Positions 34,070 through 40,000 of a DNA stretch of 40,000 nt are shown in pieces. Made by a program: the position numbers and the translations under genes. Positions within the stretch are counted from its first letter, which is position 1. Every line of letters begins with the position of its first letter. The stretch spans positions 199,139 through 239,138 of the forward strand of contig CAUYUJ010008047.1 in NCBI GenBank assembly GCA_963575745.1. The letters run 5' to 3'. The notes beneath the pieces are model-generated. The model saw nothing but the letters and a program-made list of their open reading frames with translations, did not search any database and had not been told where the DNA came from. Source of the stretch: Prorocentrum cordatum (lineage: Eukaryota > Sar > Dinophyceae > Prorocentrales > Prorocentraceae).

Positions 34070-34928
34070 GAGCAACGAGCCAGTCGAACGTTTCAACCGC
34101 GTGCACCTTGATACTGGCATCATTAAAACAATCCCCTGCGGGGAGCCCGAACACTGCATGGGCAACCCCTTCAGAGCGATGCTGGCGTAATCGCAACACT
34201 CGAGGAGCGCGCCGCATTAAAATTAATTTCGTAAATGCAGCGGGCAAATTGAGCTCGAGAAACTTATCTCGCAGCGAGACCAGTGGGATCGTGTCATAAT
34301 ACTTCGAATAATCGGTTATGGTGAGCACGCTGAAACGACTCGAGGCCACGTCTGCCTCGGCCCTCGCCGCTTGCGCCCACGCGCAATCCACCGAACTCCG
34401 CCCCCGACTCGCCCCCGAGTGCCCAAGCTCCACCTCCCCAATAAGGGAAGTTAGCATCGGTCGCCGCAACCGCTGCCATATGCGATACATGCCGCTATAG
34501 AGCACTATCAACTCATGGCCACTGACAGGCTCGGGCAGCACCGGCATGAGCACCCGCAGCAACTGCTGGGGCAGGAGGCCGATCGCCTCGAAACACTGCC
34601 ATAAACCGGCCAACGCCTCTAGACCGCCAACGTCAAGCAGCAGAAAGTGCCAGGAATGGAACTGGCCCAAGGACCTGGCCGCAGTCTCCGAGAAACTCCG
34701 AATCACTCGGCGAACATCGCTGGGAGAAGCCAAGGGAAAACTGGCCCGATCAGGGATCCAGGCAGTCCGCGGAGCGGACGTCGCTCGCCAGAGCTTCCGA
34801 TAGACCTGCAGCTCGTGCTGCGCGATACTATGGGGGTCAGCACTGGGGCCTCGAGGGTCTTGGACAAACGTGGGAGACACGAAGTTCCGAACCTTCGTGA
34901 CCCTGCGAAGGCCCCTGGCTCCCCCCAT
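33909..34928 (-). pseudogene. LINE C, RT fingers and palm (domains A and B)
   Basis: Reverse transcriptase domain A reads TITDYSKYYDTIP with its Asp at residue 206. Domain B is GLPAGDCFND (261-270). Upstream, MPVLPEPVSGHELIVLYSGM (about 128-147) corresponds to the fingers segment that contacts the template. After domain B the frame drifts out of homology, and the catalytic box is found in another phase (34030-34035). Confidence 0.78.
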
Positions 34929-35257
34929 GCTGGCAGTCTTGCACCAGTCGCTCCATCTAGATGTGACTTCCTTCGGCTCGCCTTTACAGCAACGTCAACG
35001 TCTACCGAGATGCATTCGAGAAAACCGCTGACCTGCTCACGCGTGGATTCATTGCAAATGAGCACCCGGGACTGACCCACCGAATTATCAAGTCGCGCAC
35101 TCAACCCAAAACCTGGATACTCGCTGTCGCGGAAAATTGCAAGCTCAGCCAGCATTGCGCCCTGACAGGCGTCAGACATGCCATCCACTTCCGAAAATTG
35201 GATGAGATGAGACGCGCCATTGCGCAGCCACTGCCAGCCTTCAGTAATTGAACACGG

Positions 35258-35644
35258 CTACACCGGGGACGGGGAATTCGACGTTGCAACTTGAAGCCCA
35301 AACCTGCCAAATCTACCATTCGCAACCCCAGTGCAAACCCCGACGCAACGAGCAGTCAACTGAGCAAACTTGCCCCACATAAAAGACAACAACTGGTGCA
35401 CAAACCCTGGATCAGCCTTCTCATCACGCGGCATCTCGCCGCGCCGCTCACCCAGGCCCCTGACGAGATCCCAAGCAGGAGGAGAAGGCCAGGGTCCAAT
35501 GGGCCCCTTGAGAGGCAGTGCCGGCGCTACCGTGTGCACCAGATGCTGGACTTTAAAACCCTGACTGGCGATAGACAGCTGCGCTGGGCGATGGGGCCGC
35601 GTAGTCAAGCGGAGGCCCAACTGGATATTCTTGCACGCGCGCAT
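35258..35644 (-). pseudogene. LINE C, linker between endonuclease and RT
   Basis: This 128-codon frame directly follows the endonuclease fragment in sense order. No catalytic motif is seen. Its place between endonuclease and RT, and its clean open frame, make it the inter-domain region of ORF2. Confidence 0.5.
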
Positions 35645-35655
35645 GCACGGACCAT

Positions 35656-36300
35656 TTAAACCAACAAATCGATTCCAGAGCTACCCGCGCCCCCTCGACA
35701 GGCACGCAACTTCGCAGATGCCAGCGCGAGACCTGCAAATCTGCAGAGGCTGGAGCTCTGAACCTCATCAAGTGACATGTTCCAATCGCCTCCAACAATG
35801 CACGGCCCCTCGAAGCTCTCGACCACTGCACCGGCAACAGCCATCAGCTTTGCATTCTCGCCCTGGGGGCCGACGCAAGGGCAGAGGCAGAGGCTGGGGA
35901 GGTGGAGGGCGGGCCAGCTGGACAAATCTAGCTGCGCATGCTGGACTCTATGCTCGCGCGTCTGACGGCAACCTTCCTGCGACGGTCGCAACCCGCGTTC
36001 GCGGCGAACAAAAACTGCGACGGCGGCACTCAGAACGAAGCTTGCAGAAGGGCAAGAGGGCAAGACCATTAGACTCCACCCACGCACTTGCGCCCGCGAC
36101 TGAATCGCTTCAACCTGGTCAGCAACGTGGCCAAACTCTTCGACCATGATGACTACAGCTCGCGTCGCTGTCAGTCGCCGCGTCAACGTGGTCTTGCCTC
36201 CACTGCAATTGAAGGGCTCAATCGCGCGTTCGCCTGACGCTGCTCCTACACTTGGCTGCGAAGGAGGAAACGACTCGGGACGGAAGCCTGCGACCAGCGG
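35656..36300 (-). pseudogene. LINE C, APE-type endonuclease fragment
   Basis: CIVGGDWNMSLDEV carries the G-D-[WF]-N-x-x motif of AP-like endonucleases, followed by the C-terminal S-x-x-D strand (GSSGIDLLV). Upstream, in the same frame, HVADQVEAIQSRAQVRGW, SAAVAVFVRRERGLR and LHLPSLCLCPCVGPQGENAK correspond to the middle strands. The frame runs further upstream into the (CA)n array, but similarity starts only near 36290. The initial catalytic Asn/Glu motifs were not identified. Confidence 0.75.
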
Positions 36301-36872
36301 CATCAAGTTCCCATTGGGATCGCACTCGCTCGTTGCAGAGCCTCCGCAAGGAAAAGCCGGCCTCGCGTCGCATTCCCGGTCTTTCCCAGCCCCGCTATGA
36401 ACAGGAAGAGGGAGGGAGGGAGGGAGGGGGGGGAGAGGAAAAAGGAGGTGAGGATTTTTGTAGCAAGCAGGCTCACGTGCACAGCGCTCAGGAGCACGCG
36501 TTCCGTTGCTCGGGTGCGGCGCCGCGGCGCAGGCACCCATCGGGGGCCGGGCTAACACGAGAGGCGGGCTGCCGACCCTCGCTCTCCTTGCCGCGATGAG
36601 GACGGGCAACGCCTCCACCAGGAACGTCGTTGGTCCTCGACGGGGGGGAGACTGCACAGTTCCGAAAAGCCATGCCGCCCACCTCGCTAGCACCTTCACG
36701 CCGTAGCAAAGCCTCGCCGTCGTCAGGGATGCCGCGTTTTTTTCCCAACCATCCTGTGGTGTTGGGTCCTCGTTTTGACTAGACGTCGCCCCGCGTTCTC
36801 CTCCTCCTCTCCTCTCCTCTCCTCCTCCCCCTTCTCCCTCCTCCATCACCACCATCATCATAATCACCCGTT
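36301..36872. other. No gene seen; includes GGGA-rich and CT-rich patches
   Basis: A GGGAGGGAGGG tract lies at 36408-36435 and a CTCCTC tract at 36796-36845. Open frames through here have no recognisable motif. Confidence 0.4.
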
Positions 36873-38560
<1,688 letters not shown>

Positions 38561-38640
38561 GAAGAAAATATTCACAGTTGCGGTACCCATAACTGCATAT
38601 GGTTGGGTCCGTCGTCAGGATAATTTTGGTTGCGTCGAGC

Positions 38641-39792
38641 TCATCCAGCTTGCTGGGAGTCTTCGAAGCTCTCGCAAGAAGCCCGCAATGTCTTGCGTTC
38701 CTCGGGAGACAACTCACTGAGCTCGTTGTGGCGCTTAACTTCTGCAGCGTCTGCGTCGGCAGACTGTGCAGCATCGTCTCCACCACCTCCGCGGGCGGGC
38801 TCACCACTGGCCCCACCAGCAACGCCAGCACCAGGCGCACCACCAGGCTGCTGCCCCATCGGGTCATCGGCCTGGACCTGGGTCGGAACGGCACGGATGT
38901 GTTTCTGCAACTTCTGCCACATCTCGCTGGTAAGGTACTCCCCAACTTCTGGGTCACTCTGCTTGAGCTCTTCGACATCATGAAAGGTGGCGGTGCCAGG
39001 AACTAGCACGTTGGCGCCACCTCCTGCGTGACCACCGCCTTCAAGGCATAACAACTGCGCCGTGCGATCGAACTCGCGCTGCAGCTCGCCGACCTGCACC
39101 TTCTTGGCCGCCAAACTCTGCTCGCGCTCCTCGATAGACACTCGCAGCTTCTCATACTGTTCCTTCTTCTCATCAAAATCCTTAGGCATCTGCTCGACCA
39201 CCGTCTTGGTCTTGCTAAGGTCTTGCGCAACCCGACTGTGCGCAGTAGATGACGGTCGCGCTGGCTTCTGCTGCTCGCGCAGCGCCTGCAACTTTTCCTC
39301 CATGCTCTCGCGAATCCCCTTGAACTCGTCATCTTTCTGTACACCTTTGAGCGAGGCGTCGAGCTCCTGAATCTGTAAAGCAAGTTTAGCTCGTTGTCCT
39401 TCCTCAGTGCTCGAGTCGGCAGCCTTAGCCGCCTCCTGAACGTTGGCAACTTTGTCCTTCCACCATGGCCGCTCAACAGCCGGTGCCCCACCCGTACTCG
39501 TAGAAGTAGGGTTCGAAAGCGAAGCAACCAGGGCATCCAACTTCTTCTCCAAGGCGGACGACTTGCTGGTTTCCTGCTTGCTTTGGGCCCGTTTGTTGCC
39601 GTCCACGGGGGCGCCATTTCTTTTGCCCCTTTCGAGCTGCTGCATTGCGGTTTTGTGTGTTTCATACGCTCGTTCACGGATGTACGCAGGCGCCTGCCGC
39701 CCACATGCACACTTGAGGCGCGACGCCCAGTTGTGCAGACGCGCGCACGAACCACACTCCCACTCCAGGTTTCCTCGGGCCCAGGAGGACAT
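38641..39792 (-). CDS. Putative LINE ORF1-like protein: zinc finger plus coiled coil (383 aa)
   Basis: ATG at 39790-39792 was chosen; the frame extends four codons further upstream to a GTG. Residues 11-30 hold W-x-C-x2-C ... C-x-C (WECGSC...KCACG) with a central N-W, close to a RanBP2-type zinc finger but with one residue between the last two Cys. After a Lys/Ser-rich linker comes a long, charged coiled coil (about 110-260; for example EEKLQALREQQKPARP and KKEQYEKLRVSIEEREQ). A Gly/Ala-rich, acidic tail ends the protein. RNA-binding zinc finger plus coiled coil is a common ORF1 layout for LINEs. It lies 5' of LINE C on the same strand and is intact. A host gene is the alternative. Confidence 0.6.
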   Translation of the reverse strand: MSSWARGNLEWECGSCARLHNWASRLKCACGRQAPAYIRERAYETHKTAMQQLERGKRNGAPVDGNKRAQSKQETSKSSALEKKLDALVASLSNPTSTSTGGAPAVERPWWKDKVANVQEAAKAADSSTEEGQRAKLALQIQELDASLKGVQKDDEFKGIRESMEEKLQALREQQKPARPSSTAHSRVAQDLSKTKTVVEQMPKDFDEKKEQYEKLRVSIEEREQSLAAKKVQVGELQREFDRTAQLLCLEGGGHAGGGANVLVPGTATFHDVEELKQSDPEVGEYLTSEMWQKLQKHIRAVPTQVQADDPMGQQPGGAPGAGVAGGASGEPARGGGGDDAAQSADADAAEVKRHNELSELSPEERKTLRASCESFEDSQQAG

Positions 39793-39827
39793 CACTGTCG
39801 GCACCTGCTGTCATCCGCTGGCCTCTG

Positions 39828-39829
<2 letters not shown>

Positions 39830-39867
<38 letters not shown>

Positions 39868-39898
39868 ATATATGTGCATATATATATATATATATATT
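39830..39898. repeat. (TA)n microsatellite with GTATG interruptions
   Basis: TA dinucleotides run with interruptions near 39860-39875. It lies just upstream of the start of the zinc-finger ORF. Confidence 0.9.
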
Positions 39899-40000
39899 CT
39901 GCTCCCACAGGAGCTCACGGAATCCTTGGCGCACCGAGGAACATAAAAGTATGCTCCACCAGGAGCTCACTGAAAGCTGACCGAAGCAGCCAGGCCTGCA

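Larger units (their letters stand above)
31856..36300 (-). mobile_element. Degenerate LINE with APE endonuclease and reverse transcriptase (LINE C)
   Basis: Read from 36300 down to about 31856, the pieces follow the order of a non-LTR retrotransposon ORF2: AP-like endonuclease, linker, reverse transcriptase, C-terminal region. All are on the minus strand but spread over different phases, so at least four frameshifts or stops separate them and ORF2 is non-functional. The satellite and (CA)n arrays beyond 36900 separate it from a possible ORF1 at 38641-39792. Confidence 0.8.

Overview
The window looks like dinoflagellate nuclear DNA. The best single sign is an exact 22-nt copy of the dinoflagellate mRNA spliced leader at 12220-12241. 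The high GC content, the style of the copia RNase H and LINE proteins, and the very repeat-rich, gene-poor layout agree with this. No bacterial operon, tRNA, rRNA or CRISPR array was found.

Region by region: (1) 1-7,750 holds a decayed LINE reverse transcriptase (616-2250, minus) followed by non-coding DNA. That DNA contains CCAAGAG-type minisatellites, several trinucleotide arrays, four copies of a ~200-bp foldback element (4880-6443) and a 9-bp-periodic, collagen-like repeat. (2) 7,750-9,650 holds a (TA)n tract, a 28-bp perfect palindrome and a second broken LINE RT (8340-9643, plus). (3) 9,650-13,510 is simple-sequence DNA, then an apparent retroposed mRNA: spliced-leader relic, short 5' leader, and a 319-codon intact ORF of unknown function (12346-13305).

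(4) 13,518-31,428 is one Ty1/copia-class LTR retrotransposon of 17,911 bp on the minus strand. Its limits are firm: two 196-bp LTRs with TG...CA ends that differ at 5 sites, a 5-bp target duplication GATCA, a polypurine tract at the 3' LTR and a candidate primer-binding site at the 5' LTR. In sense order it encodes Gag (coiled coil, three CCCH zinc fingers, RS/RG-rich tail), protease, integrase, reverse transcriptase and RNase H. About 8 kb of further coding frame follows the RNase H, which copia elements do not normally have. That extension includes a region resembling the Tpt1/KptA RNA 2'-phosphotransferase (NAD-dependent ADP-ribosyl-transfer fold) and a four-cysteine zinc-ribbon-like motif. 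The 3' UTR has three strong hairpins. The copy is interrupted by lone in-frame stops and a few frameshifts, so this copy is probably not autonomous, although its LTRs suggest a fairly young insertion.

(5) 31,434-40,000 is dominated by a degenerate LINE on the minus strand with an APE-type endonuclease and an RT (31,856-36,300). Upstream of it, across a 302-bp (CA)n array and a 77/98-bp satellite with a 270-bp higher-order period, lies a clean ORF (38,641-39,792) with a zinc-finger and coiled-coil layout that fits a LINE ORF1 protein. Most of the window is therefore the product of reverse transcription: copia, three LINEs and a recycled cDNA.
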